The notes under the pieces were generated by a model that made no database searches, was not told the origin of the DNA, and was given only the letters and a program-made list of their open reading frames with translations. From an uncultured Sulfurimonas sp. (GTDB lineage: Bacteria; Campylobacterota; Campylobacteria; Campylobacterales; Sulfurimonadaceae): a DNA stretch of 10,824 bases. Position numbers and translations under genes: made by a program. Position 1 is the stretch's first letter. Each line of letters begins with the position of its first letter. Positions 1-7,092 of the stretch are shown in pieces. The DNA is taken from contig CALDOC010000077.1 in assembly GCA_937914675.1 (NCBI GenBank), positions 1 through 10,824 on the forward strand, given 5' to 3'.

Positions 1-1067
1 GCCTTACTCTTAAGTTTGTCTATGTTTGAAAGAGTTCTCTTGGACTGCGTAGTGGCTTGTAAAAAAAGAACAAACCGTTCTATATTTACCTTTGTTGCAA
101 GAATATGCAACTCATATTGAGTATAACCGTCTAAACTAAAGCTCTCTTTGGCTTTTAAAATTCCCAAAACGGAGGCTATCAATTTTTTTTCATTTGTTAA
201 TTTTTTTAAAAAATTATCACAATCTCGCATGTTTAAGCGATAAATTAAAATTGCAAGCATTAGCGCGACGTCCGTTTGAACGTTGGCGCTCAAGAGAGAG
301 CGCATCTTATCCAACGACTCAAGGGTGTTTGCGAATTGAGTCTCATTTAATTTATTCAACTCACTAAAATACTCAAAAGTTCCAAGTTCCTTTAATAGTT
401 TAACTCCATTTGAAACGGTTGTAGATTTGAGTAGAAGCTTTTTAATCTCTTCAAATATTCTTTCTTTTGGGAGTTCATGAAGGGCGTTGTTTTGAACCAT
501 GGTTTTACAAAGAACAAAGAGTTCCTCATTCAGAGTTAAATCAAACCTTGCGCTAAATTGTACGGCTCTTAAAACTCTTAAAGGGTCTTGAGCAAATTTT
601 GAAATATCAACAGCTCTTAAAATTTTGTTGTTTAAATCGTCGATTCCTAGGTAAGGGTCTAAAATTTGTTTGTTTTGTACGTCGTATCCTATTGCGTTAA
701 TCGTAAAATCACGTCTGCTTGCCGCTTTTGCATAATCAAGGCTGGAGTCTATCGTTACTTCAAATCCCTTGTGTCCTGAAAATATTTTTGAATCCGTTCT
801 TGGAAAAGAGAAGTCCAAATCAAGGTCAAACGCTTTTAATTTACAGACGCCAAAACTTTTTCCGACGCTGTTAACGGCTCCAAACTCAATCAAAATTTTT
901 TCTAATTTTGAAAAAGAAGAGACGCCGTAAATTTCAATATCTATGTCTTTAGACTCTTTGTTCAATAAATAATCCCTAACGTAACCGCCCACGATTATGG
1001 GTCTGACATTATGATGTAATAATTTATCAAATACGGCGTTTAATTCATTTGGATAATTAATAATAAT
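1..1067 (-). CDS. cca: CCA tRNA nucleotidyltransferase (partial, C-terminus outside window)
   Basis: The class II poly(A) polymerase/CCA-adding family builds or repairs the 3' CCA end of tRNAs in the cytoplasm. About 355 codons are visible before the window edge. The N-terminal nucleotidyltransferase head is clear: GGYVRD at residues 27-32, the metal-binding DID at 41-43, then RRDFTINAIGYD, and DPLRVLRAVQFSARF from the RNA-binding part. No stop interrupts the frame. The start is odd. The frame opens after a TAA at 1070-1068, and no ATG, GTG or TTG occurs before the GG motif. Three ATT codons follow (1067, 1064, 1061). AAAAAAAGG lies 4, 7 and 10 bases upstream of them, so the 1064 ATT is best spaced; the GTPase gene in this window has the same AAAAAAAGG-N7 arrangement before its ATG. 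I give the outer limit. The head is shared with poly(A) polymerases, so CCA specificity is inferred. It is divergent from typA. Confidence 0.85.
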   Translation of the reverse strand, partial: MIINYPNELNAVFDKLLHHNVRPIIVGGYVRDYLLNKESKDIDIEIYGVSSFSKLEKILIEFGAVNSVGKSFGVCKLKAFDLDLDFSFPRTDSKIFSGHKGFEVTIDSSLDYAKAASRRDFTINAIGYDVQNKQILDPYLGIDDLNNKILRAVDISKFAQDPLRVLRAVQFSARFDLTLNEELFVLCKTMVQNNALHELPKERIFEEIKKLLLKSTTVSNGVKLLKELGTFEYFSELNKLNETQFANTLESLDKMRSLLSANVQTDVALMLAILIYRLNMRDCDNFLKKLTNEKKLIASVLGILKAKESFSLDGYTQYELHILATKVNIERFVLFLQATTQSKRTLSNIDKLKSK

Positions 1068-1119
1068 TTAACCTTTTTTTATTTCTCACATTGTTACGCG
1101 CTAGAAGCGTATTGCACTC

Positions 1120-1125
1120 ATTATA
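1120..1125 (-). promoter_or_regulatory. Candidate -10 box for cca
   Basis: On the minus strand this reads TATAAT, about 55 bases upstream of the AUU start region. It lies inside ATTATAAT (1120-1127), which reads TATAAT on both strands, so the plus strand could use it too. No good -35 box stands 17 bases upstream, which is usual for Campylobacterota promoters. This is based on motif match alone. Confidence 0.4.
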
Positions 1126-1160
1126 ATTAGCATTTTACAAGGATATAACTTTTATTTGGG

Positions 1161-1166
1161 TATAAT
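1161..1166 (+). promoter_or_regulatory. Candidate -10 box of the typA promoter
   Basis: A perfect TATAAT preceded by a T-rich stretch (about 1150-1157) and GGG. Transcription would start near 1173, leaving a leader of roughly 28 bases before the typA ATG. No convincing -35 box is present, as is common in Campylobacterota. Confidence 0.55.
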
Positions 1167-1200
1167 TTCGAAAAATTTTCCAGATAAGAGGAAACCCTAT

Positions 1201-3003
1201 ATGCAAAAAATAAGAAACATCGCCGTTATCGCTCACGTTGACCACGGTAAAACTACTCTAGTTGATGGATTGCTAGTGCAGTCAGGTACGTACGGCGCTC
1301 ATGAGCAGCACGCCGAGAGAGCAATGGACAGCAACGCGTTGGAAAAAGAGCGCGGTATCACGATTCTTTCTAAAAATACGGCTATTCGTTATAAAGACTT
1401 CAAAATTAACATAATTGACACTCCGGGTCACGCAGATTTTGGTGGTGAAGTTGAACGCGTTCTTAAGATGGTCGATGGCGTTTTAGTTCTTGTTGACGCT
1501 TATGAGGGAGTTATGCCTCAAACTAAGTTTGTTGTTAAGAAGATGCTCGCTCTTGGTAAAAAACCAATCGTTGTAATTAACAAAATTGACAAACCTTCCG
1601 CTGATTGCGATAGAGTCGTTGACGAAATGTTCGACCTTTTCGCCGCTATGGGCGCGACTGACGATCAACAAGATTTCCCAATCATCTACGCCGCGGCTCG
1701 CGATGGTATCGCAAAGCTAGACATGGCTGATCCAGATGGAGATTTCACTTGTATATTCGAAGCGATTATCAATCAAGTTCCAGAGCCGGAAGGTTCACCT
1801 GACAACCCATTTCAATCACAAGTGTTCACTCTTGATTATGACAACTACGTTGGGAAAATAGGTATTTCTAGGATCTTTAACGGTAGAGTGAAAAAAGGCG
1901 ACAACATTATGTTGGCTAAGGCTGATGGCGAATTGGTTAAAGGCAAGATTAGTAAATTAATTGGCTTTATGGGACTTAACAGAACTGAGATCAACGAAGC
2001 GGAAGCTGGCGACATCGTTGCGTTTGCCGGAATGGAAACAGTTGACGTTGGAGACACCGTTTGTGATCCGATTAATCCAGTCGCGCTTGATCCAATGCAT
2101 GTTGAAGAGCCAACTCTAACGGTTGTATTCGCCGTAAACGATTCTCCTTTGGCTGGTAAAGAAGGCAAGCACATTACTTCAAACAAACTTCGCGAAAGAC
2201 TTGAGTTTGAGATGAATACGAACGTCGCCATGAGACTTGAAACCGTTGGCGAAGGTAAATTTAAAGTTTCTGGTCGTGGCGAGCTTCAAATTACCATTCT
2301 CGCTGAAAATATGCGTCGTGAAAATTTTGAGTTTAGCATTTCTCGTCCAGAAGTCATCGTTAAAGAAATCGAAGGCGTCAAGTGCGAACCGTTTGAGCAT
2401 TTGGTGATAGACGTTCCTGAGGATTTATCCGGTAGCGTTATTGAGCGTCTTGGTAAAAGAAAAGCTGAAATGAAATCAATGATGCCAATGGGTCAAGGTT
2501 TCCAACGTATTGAGTTTGAAATTCCAGCTCGCGCGCTAATCGGTTTCCGTGGTCAATTTTTGACGGACACTAAGGGCGAGGGTATTATGAATCACTCATT
2601 CTTAGAATTCCGTCCATACAGTGGTTCCGTTGAGTCTCGTTCTTACGGAGCTCTTGTTTCCATGGTTCCAGGTTCCACTTTGGCGTTCTCGTTATTTGGA
2701 ATTCAAGACCGTGGCGTTCTATTTATTGGCGTTCAAACGGAAGTATACGAAGGTATGATCGTTGGTGAGCATTCACGTTCAAACGACCTTGTGGTTAACC
2801 CTATTAAAGGTAAAGCGCAGTCAAACGTTCGTTCATCGGGAGCTGATGAAGCGATTAAGCTTATTCCTTTTAGAGATATGTCGTTAGAACGCGCTCTAGA
2901 GTGGATTGAAGACGATGAACTTCTTGAAATCACTCCTCAATCAATTCGTATTCGTAAAAAATACTTGACGGAAGCGGAAAGAAAGCGTCACTCTCGAAAA
3001 TAA
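1201..3003 (+). CDS. typA: Translational GTPase TypA/BipA
   Basis: TypA/BipA is an EF-G-like ribosome-binding GTPase linked to ribosome assembly and to growth under stress or low temperature. At 600 residues it has the normal full length. The G motifs are intact: G1 AHVDHGKT (11-18), G2 RGITI (51-55), G3 DTPGH (73-77) and G4 NKID (127-130). Domain II begins near residue 205, followed by the EF-G III/V-like domains and the TypA-specific C-terminal domain, which carries the RALIGFRGQFLTDTKGEG stretch. The ATG at 1201 is chosen because AAGAGGAAA lies just upstream and the protein then starts MQKIRNIAVIAHVDHGKT, the usual family start. A TTG at 1156 would add 15 residues but overlaps the promoter -10 box. 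The gene is monocistronic, with its own promoter and a strong terminator, and is a housekeeping gene unrelated to the signalling cluster beside it. Confidence 0.97.
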   Translation: MQKIRNIAVIAHVDHGKTTLVDGLLVQSGTYGAHEQHAERAMDSNALEKERGITILSKNTAIRYKDFKINIIDTPGHADFGGEVERVLKMVDGVLVLVDAYEGVMPQTKFVVKKMLALGKKPIVVINKIDKPSADCDRVVDEMFDLFAAMGATDDQQDFPIIYAAARDGIAKLDMADPDGDFTCIFEAIINQVPEPEGSPDNPFQSQVFTLDYDNYVGKIGISRIFNGRVKKGDNIMLAKADGELVKGKISKLIGFMGLNRTEINEAEAGDIVAFAGMETVDVGDTVCDPINPVALDPMHVEEPTLTVVFAVNDSPLAGKEGKHITSNKLRERLEFEMNTNVAMRLETVGEGKFKVSGRGELQITILAENMRRENFEFSISRPEVIVKEIEGVKCEPFEHLVIDVPEDLSGSVIERLGKRKAEMKSMMPMGQGFQRIEFEIPARALIGFRGQFLTDTKGEGIMNHSFLEFRPYSGSVESRSYGALVSMVPGSTLAFSLFGIQDRGVLFIGVQTEVYEGMIVGEHSRSNDLVVNPIKGKAQSNVRSSGADEAIKLIPFRDMSLERALEWIEDDELLEITPQSIRIRKKYLTEAERKRHSRK

Positions 3004-3008
3004 TTTTC

Positions 3009-3045
3009 AGAAACAAACGCGATACTTCGCGTTTGTTTCTTTTTT
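3009..3045 (+). terminator. typA: Rho-independent terminator after typA
   Basis: A perfect 14-bp inverted repeat (3009-3022 with 3027-3040) with a 4-base loop, followed by TTTTT at 3041-3045. It starts five bases after the typA stop codon. The minus-strand operon ends at 3062, facing it; read that way the hairpin is followed only by GAAAATTA, so it is at best a weak terminator for the opposing operon. Confidence 0.9.
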
Positions 3046-3061
3046 ATCATTCTTCAAAAAT

Positions 3062-4273
3062 CTAAGAATCTCTCTTCTTTAAACACATCATTTTATCGGC
3101 AACTTTAATTAATTTCTCTGCGTTATTGGCGTCTTTTGGGTAAGAAACGAGACTTATGTTAAACGTAAATTTAATAACGTCGTCTTTCGTATAAATAAGT
3201 GGATTTTTTATCGCTAATTCTTTTATGCGCTCGAGCATTACGCCGATACCCTGAGTATCTGAGATGGAATCAAAAAGTATTGCAAACTCATTCCCGCTTA
3301 TTCTAGCGACCATGTCGTTTTTACGTACAAAGTTGCTTAAAATTTTGGCGACATGCTTTAGCAACATGTCGCCTGCATGACGCCCATAATCGGAATTTAC
3401 AAGTTTAAAGTTCTCCAAGTCGATAAAACATGCGCTGAACGAAGCGTTGAGATTTTTGCTTTTGATTATGGCTTCATCCATTTTATCAAGCAGCTGTGAA
3501 CGATTTGCGACTCCCGTTAGGCTGTCGTTTCCCGCTGCAAAGACGAGCTCTTTTTCTATCTCTTTTAAGGATGAAATATCTTGACAAATGATGATGTTTT
3601 CATAAATAACATTATCTCGGCCAATGGGAATAATATTTGCGTGAAAAGATACGATTTCATCGTTTTTATTGACGGCGTTAAAAATGATGGTCTCTTTGTC
3701 GTTGAAGTTTGAATCTCGAGCTTTAAAAAAGTTTGAAAAGTGTTCCCCTAGTATTTTATCTCTTCTTATATCGAAAAAATAAGCAAAGGCGTCATTGGCG
3801 CTGGTAATCATTCCATTCATGTCAACGTTGAAATTGATAACTCTTTTATTGATAAGCTTATACTGCTCCTCTTGATTTTTTTTATCTTCAGTTTCGTATA
3901 TCAGGCTCTTTTTGTTGATTTCTTTTATGGTAGCGACGTAGCTAAGCGATTCTTTATTCTTTTTGATTAGATAGGCTATGAAGAGTTTTACGCCTTTGGC
4001 TGAGAAAAATGTCTCAACGTCTAAGTCGTAATAAGTAGCGCCTTTGAGAATCATAGGGAAGTGAATCGCGTCGTCGCCTTCTATAAGTTTGAGAATTTTT
4101 TCTTCTAATCCAACGAGTTCCCACATACTCTCTCTTACGTCTAAACCCTTTTCTATCTCGTCATGAATGATTTCTTCAATCGTGGGGCTAAACTCCATTG
4201 TCTTGAAATCTTTGTCAAAAACTATATAAAAAATATTGCTCTTTTGCGATAGAAGTTTTGAAATGGCGTTCAT
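3062..4273 (-). CDS. PAS-GGDEF protein, catalytic site degenerate, I-site kept
   Basis: GGDEF domains make the second messenger c-di-GMP. This 403-residue protein is soluble, with no TM segment or signal peptide. A PAS-like region spans about 10-110, a second PAS about 140-235, and the GGDEF domain about 250-400. The signature loop reads SGNEF (326-330) in place of GG[D/E]EF, so the catalytic acidic residue is Asn. Asp285, Asn293 and Asp302, which match other substrate and metal residues of PleD, remain. The allosteric c-di-GMP site RxxD is present (R317, D320) at the canonical five-residue distance. By family knowledge this points to a c-di-GMP-binding effector and not a synthase; that role is inference. 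It is the last gene of the operon. Its ATG overlaps the GTPase stop (ATGA) and I see no ribosome binding site, so translation is probably coupled. The C-terminal end (DKMMCLKKRDS) also departs from the family pattern. Confidence 0.88.
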   Translation of the reverse strand: MNAISKLLSQKSNIFYIVFDKDFKTMEFSPTIEEIIHDEIEKGLDVRESMWELVGLEEKILKLIEGDDAIHFPMILKGATYYDLDVETFFSAKGVKLFIAYLIKKNKESLSYVATIKEINKKSLIYETEDKKNQEEQYKLINKRVINFNVDMNGMITSANDAFAYFFDIRRDKILGEHFSNFFKARDSNFNDKETIIFNAVNKNDEIVSFHANIIPIGRDNVIYENIIICQDISSLKEIEKELVFAAGNDSLTGVANRSQLLDKMDEAIIKSKNLNASFSACFIDLENFKLVNSDYGRHAGDMLLKHVAKILSNFVRKNDMVARISGNEFAILFDSISDTQGIGVMLERIKELAIKNPLIYTKDDVIKFTFNISLVSYPKDANNAEKLIKVADKMMCLKKRDS

Positions 4274-4773
4274 GATCGATTTTTGATTGTTTGGCTTACG
4301 TTCTTATCGAGCATGTAAAATATCTCTAAAACGGCGTCGCCATTTTTAGCGGACGTTTTTAAAACTTCCACGATTGAGGGGGAAAGGCTTTTTAAGCTTT
4401 TTATTGTCTCCTCGCTTATCGCATGTGGAGCGTCCGACTTGTTTAGCGCTACGCAAATAGGCGCGCCCGATACTATGGAGTGACAAAGCTCTATGTGTTT
4501 TTGTATGGATTCCAAGCTGTTTTTACGAGTAACGTCGGCTACGATTATAAAACCTTTCGCTCCTAAAAGATACTGCTTAAATATCGGTTTAAACTCTGTA
4601 TCTCCTTCTATGTCCCACAACATGACGGTAGAGTTGCCTAAGCTTTTTTTTGATATGGAGACGCCAATGGTGCTAAGATAATCCTCGCTAAAACTATTGT
4701 CGACAAAACGGCGAACCAAACTTGTTTTTCCTACGCCAAAGTCGCCAACCATAACCACCTTATACGCTATCAT
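4270..4773 (-). CDS. Rab/Ras-like small GTPase
   Basis: A single-domain 167-residue GTPase of the Ras superfamily, resembling eukaryotic Rabs and the bacterial 'Rup'-type Ras-like proteins more than Era or EF-type GTPases. All five G motifs are present: P-loop GDFGVGKT (10-17), switch I Thr35 in STIGV, G3 WDIEG (D54, G57), G4 NKSD (111-114) and G5 TSAK (140-143). The residue after the DxxG Gly, equivalent to catalytic Gln61 of Ras, is Asp58. Phe12 stands at the Ras Gly12 position. No C-terminal lipidation motif is seen. The gene overlaps both neighbours by ATGA junctions, and AAAAAAAGG stands 7 bases before its ATG. Sitting directly after an envelope protein with a roadblock-like region suggests the two work together as switch and partner, by analogy with MglA/MglB. 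That pairing is inferred; the GTPase assignment itself is firm. Confidence 0.92.
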   Translation of the reverse strand: MIAYKVVMVGDFGVGKTSLVRRFVDNSFSEDYLSTIGVSISKKSLGNSTVMLWDIEGDTEFKPIFKQYLLGAKGFIIVADVTRKNSLESIQKHIELCHSIVSGAPICVALNKSDAPHAISEETIKSLKSLSPSIVEVLKTSAKNGDAVLEIFYMLDKNVSQTIKNRS

Positions 4774-6398
4774 CTGTTGACCTTTTTTTCATATGAGATT
4801 ATTACGCATCGCGCCTTTTGCGGCTCAAGCGATGGGTTTACGCCCTCGGGCGAGCTTTGGCTAACGGCTGTAACAAACTCGTTGCTTACGTCGCCTTGTT
4901 CTCTTAAGTAGTTTGTGACGTTTTGGATTCTGTCATTTGACAATTTTTTGTTTTGTTTTTTCTCACCTATTTGATCGCTGTAAGACGTAACGTTTATAAG
5001 CAAACTCTCGTCTAAGCGTTTTAAAAGCAAAATTGTTTCAATCAGTCTCGATTGAGCCGATGGCGTTAGTTTTGTGGAACCTCTCTCAAAGCATACGCTT
5101 TTGTGTAATTCTGGCGGTTTGATTATAACTGCGTTTTGCATGTTTTTAAGAGTTATGGCTTGAGTTATTACTTGCATGACTCTGTTTTTACGCGCTTCGT
5201 CCCAAACCTCGCCTTTTACGACAAGCGTTTCATAATCATAGTCGTACGTTAAGTTCACTCCCTTTTGAGAGTTGAGACCCGATATGAGATAAGCAATGTT
5301 TGAGCTAATTCGCATAGGATCTTCAAGGCTAGGGGCGACTATGATTTGGTTGTCAACTTTGTTTGCGCTTTCTAGTTTTTCAACTAACTTTCGCGCTAGT
5401 CGTTTGTGATAAGCAAAAGGAACTTCACCGCTTAGAGTTATAACGCCATCGACCGCGTTAGCCGTTAGTCTGTATGACGTTAGCTGCGTCGTTTTGTATA
5501 AAACTTCGTTCGCTTTATCTCTGAGAGCGTCGTTTAAGTAATTTTTGTAGACGCTAAAAGAAGCCCATGAGAGAAAAACGAGAGGAACTACGTACATGAG
5601 AGGATGCGTTTTCGCCTTATGAATCTCTTCTTCGTTAATTAAAAGAGAAGATAGCTCTTTATAAACTTCGGCGTTTGGAAATTGGGTTAAATCGCCATCA
5701 AATTTTTTGACGCTCTCTCCATACTTTGAGACTATGTCTCCTAAGACGCCTCTTATCCTGTCGTAAGTTGAATTATATGACGCGCCCTCGACTATGACGG
5801 CTAGATAACTATAAGAGCTTGCTTCAATGATGATTTTGTTGCCACTGTAATCTATCTCGCCGAGTTCGTGGTCTTTGCCGTCTTGCGAGACCCAATCATT
5901 GACGAAACTTCTAATCGCCGTCATCATAGCCGCTAGCATTTCAGGCTCGCTAACGTGATGGTTTGGATTGTGAGCGCGTGAGAGCGTTACGCCCGTCTCT
6001 TTATGAATTAGAAAAACCGCTTGTATGTTTGGATTCGCGTTTTCGCTTAGTAGAAGTTCGGTCTCGCTAACGCCTTTTAGTTTCGCTTTGACTTTGCGTT
6101 TGAGCGTTTTGTAGGAGAGGCCATTTTGAATTTGCGCGTTTATGCTGTTTAGCGTCTCTTCTAGCGTTTTAGTGACGTAACGACTAATCATGTTTCCCAA
6201 GACTGGATATAAGGCGTCGACCACGTCGTCTTTTTGAGACTTTATCTGTTCGCGAATGGCGGAACCTAAAAGAGGAGCTATCTGCGACGTCATCCTCTCT
6301 TTGTTGGATTCATAGTTTTTATTTATGAGTTTATCGACTATGGGGGAGAGAGCTTCTTCTAAAGCGTTCTCTTCTTGGTTTGTTTGAGAGTTACTCAT
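4770..6398 (-). CDS. Envelope-spanning protein: roadblock-like region, TM, BON-like, OmpA domain
   Basis: 542 residues. The N-terminal 265 are cytoplasmic by prediction. Residues 1-95 are amphipathic and helical, including DALYPVLGNMISRYV (61-75). Residues about 97-234 have the order helix, two strands, helix, three strands, helix, which fits a roadblock/LC7-like fold. One TM segment (about 266-284) follows, with no cleavable signal peptide. The periplasmic part holds a BON domain (about 290-356), a second BON-like repeat (about 361-428) and an OmpA C-terminal domain (about 433-537). Asp475 and Arg490, in SYSDQIG and LSNDR, align with the two E. coli OmpA residues that bind diaminopimelate of peptidoglycan. 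The protein could therefore link the cell wall to a cytoplasmic GTPase. From memory, OmpA proteins with a similar DALYPV and 'VFLIHKETG' N-terminus occur in other phyla. It starts 8 bases after the upstream stop and its stop overlaps the GTPase ATG. Confidence 0.85.
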   Translation of the reverse strand: MSNSQTNQEENALEEALSPIVDKLINKNYESNKERMTSQIAPLLGSAIREQIKSQKDDVVDALYPVLGNMISRYVTKTLEETLNSINAQIQNGLSYKTLKRKVKAKLKGVSETELLLSENANPNIQAVFLIHKETGVTLSRAHNPNHHVSEPEMLAAMMTAIRSFVNDWVSQDGKDHELGEIDYSGNKIIIEASSYSYLAVIVEGASYNSTYDRIRGVLGDIVSKYGESVKKFDGDLTQFPNAEVYKELSSLLINEEEIHKAKTHPLMYVVPLVFLSWASFSVYKNYLNDALRDKANEVLYKTTQLTSYRLTANAVDGVITLSGEVPFAYHKRLARKLVEKLESANKVDNQIIVAPSLEDPMRISSNIAYLISGLNSQKGVNLTYDYDYETLVVKGEVWDEARKNRVMQVITQAITLKNMQNAVIIKPPELHKSVCFERGSTKLTPSAQSRLIETILLLKRLDESLLINVTSYSDQIGEKKQNKKLSNDRIQNVTNYLREQGDVSNEFVTAVSQSSPEGVNPSLEPQKARCVIISYEKKVNR

Positions 6399-6406
6399 AT
6401 ATTACG

Positions 6407-6985
6407 TTACTCAGGGTCAGTCTGCGATATGGATAGTTGTTCTTCCACCCTTTGCCCTTTCATCGCCATGGCGGCTTCCATCATGATTTCCGCCGCGTCG
6501 TGACGTGAAAGTTTGTCGCCGCTTAGTTGGGATATCTTGTCATGGAGCGTTTTTATGAGTTCGTCTTTTAGCTCGTCCATTTGAGAACGAATCGCGTTGT
6601 TGTTCTGAATTTGCTGTTTTTGAAGTTGTTCATTTTTGTCGTTGAGTTCTTCTTGAGCCATGTCAATGGCGTTTTGCAAGCGTTTTTCTTGTTTGAGAGA
6701 ACTATCTCTAAGATCAGAAAACTCGTTTTGTTGTTGCGTCGTAACGTTTTTTATCTTTTTAGAGATGGTTTCAAATTCACTATCCATTCTAGCGTTGAAA
6801 TCGTTTTGATTTTGTTCGATTTTTTTTCGCATCTCTTCGTGAACGCTGATGAGATAAGTTTCTAATTTATCAAACTTATCTTTAAATTCACGAGACTTGG
6901 AACCAAAAAGTATCTCTCTGATTTTGTCAACGTTGCCTAGTTCTGCAATATCGTCATTTTGTTTTTTATCATCTTTCGTTTGCAT
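6407..6985 (-). CDS. Coiled-coil protein, first gene of the GTPase/OmpA operon
   Basis: 192 residues, very hydrophilic, with no TM segment or signal peptide. After a charged, disordered start comes VDKIREILFGSK (about 19-30 from this start), then a long Gln/Glu/Lys-rich region (about 35-160) with coiled-coil character, and a short C-terminal helix (SRHDAAEIMMEAAMAMKG). I recall uncharacterised proteins with an 'IREILFG'-like N-terminus and such a C-terminal helix beside OmpA-type proteins in other bacteria, but cannot verify this here. The ATG at 6985 is chosen because GAGGAA lies 8 bases upstream. An ATG at 7000 in the same frame would add five residues but overlaps that ribosome binding site. 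A scaffold or adaptor between GTPase and membrane protein is plausible, but no enzymatic motif is visible and the function is unknown. Confidence 0.8.
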   Translation of the reverse strand: MQTKDDKKQNDDIAELGNVDKIREILFGSKSREFKDKFDKLETYLISVHEEMRKKIEQNQNDFNARMDSEFETISKKIKNVTTQQQNEFSDLRDSSLKQEKRLQNAIDMAQEELNDKNEQLQKQQIQNNNAIRSQMDELKDELIKTLHDKISQLSGDKLSRHDAAEIMMEAAMAMKGQRVEEQLSISQTDPE

Positions 6986-7005
6986 AAAAATATTCCTCAT
7001 TCATG

Positions 7006-7014
7006 AAATCATGT
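7006..7014 (-). promoter_or_regulatory. Mirrored 9-bp word, operon side
   Basis: Reads ACATGATTT on the minus strand, 10 bases downstream of the TATAAT box of the GTPase operon and upstream of its ribosome binding site. The same word occurs on the plus strand at 7093-7101 in the equivalent position ahead of the kinase. It is also part of a dyad, CATGA-AA-TCATG (7002-7013). It may be a binding site for the divergent response regulator or a shared leader element; function is inferred. Confidence 0.4.
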
Positions 7015-7024
7015 TTATGAAGTT

Positions 7025-7030
7025 ATTATA
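7025..7030 (-). promoter_or_regulatory. Candidate -10 box of the GTPase/OmpA operon
   Basis: Perfect TATAAT on the minus strand, 39 bases upstream of the chosen start of the coiled-coil gene. It overlaps a small dyad, TATAC-T-GTATA (7027-7037). A TTGACA (7045-7040) lies upstream but only 9 bases away, too close to act as its -35 box. Confidence 0.55.
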
Positions 7031-7073
7031 CTGTATAGTTGTCAAGAAATAGTAAGTTTTTGCATACATTAGT

Positions 7074-7079
7074 TACAAT
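7074..7079 (+). promoter_or_regulatory. Candidate -10 box for the kinase/regulator pair
   Basis: TACAAT on the plus strand, one mismatch from consensus, 37 bases before the ATG at 7117. No clear -35 box. Transcription would begin near 7086 and the divergent -10 boxes would lie about 44 bases apart, so one bound regulator could affect both promoters. Confidence 0.35.
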
Positions 7080-7092
7080 GCCAGAGATAATT

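Noticed and set aside
1095..1111. TACGC-N7-GCGTA inverted repeat between cca and typA as an operator.
   Set aside because: Five-base arms are too short to separate from chance without comparison to related genomes.
1156..1200. TTG at 1156 as typA start, adding 15 residues.
   Set aside because: It overlaps the TATAAT at 1161, has no ribosome binding site, and the ATG at 1201 has AAGAGGAAA upstream and gives the standard TypA N-terminus.
6986..7000. ATG at 7000 as start of the coiled-coil gene.
   Set aside because: The GAGGAA ribosome site for the ATG at 6985 would lie inside it, and it has no comparable site of its own.
7025..7045. Perfect TTGACA and TATAAT on the minus strand as a strong sigma-70 promoter.
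   Set aside because: They are only 9 bases apart and not about 17, so they cannot work as a pair; only the -10 box is kept.
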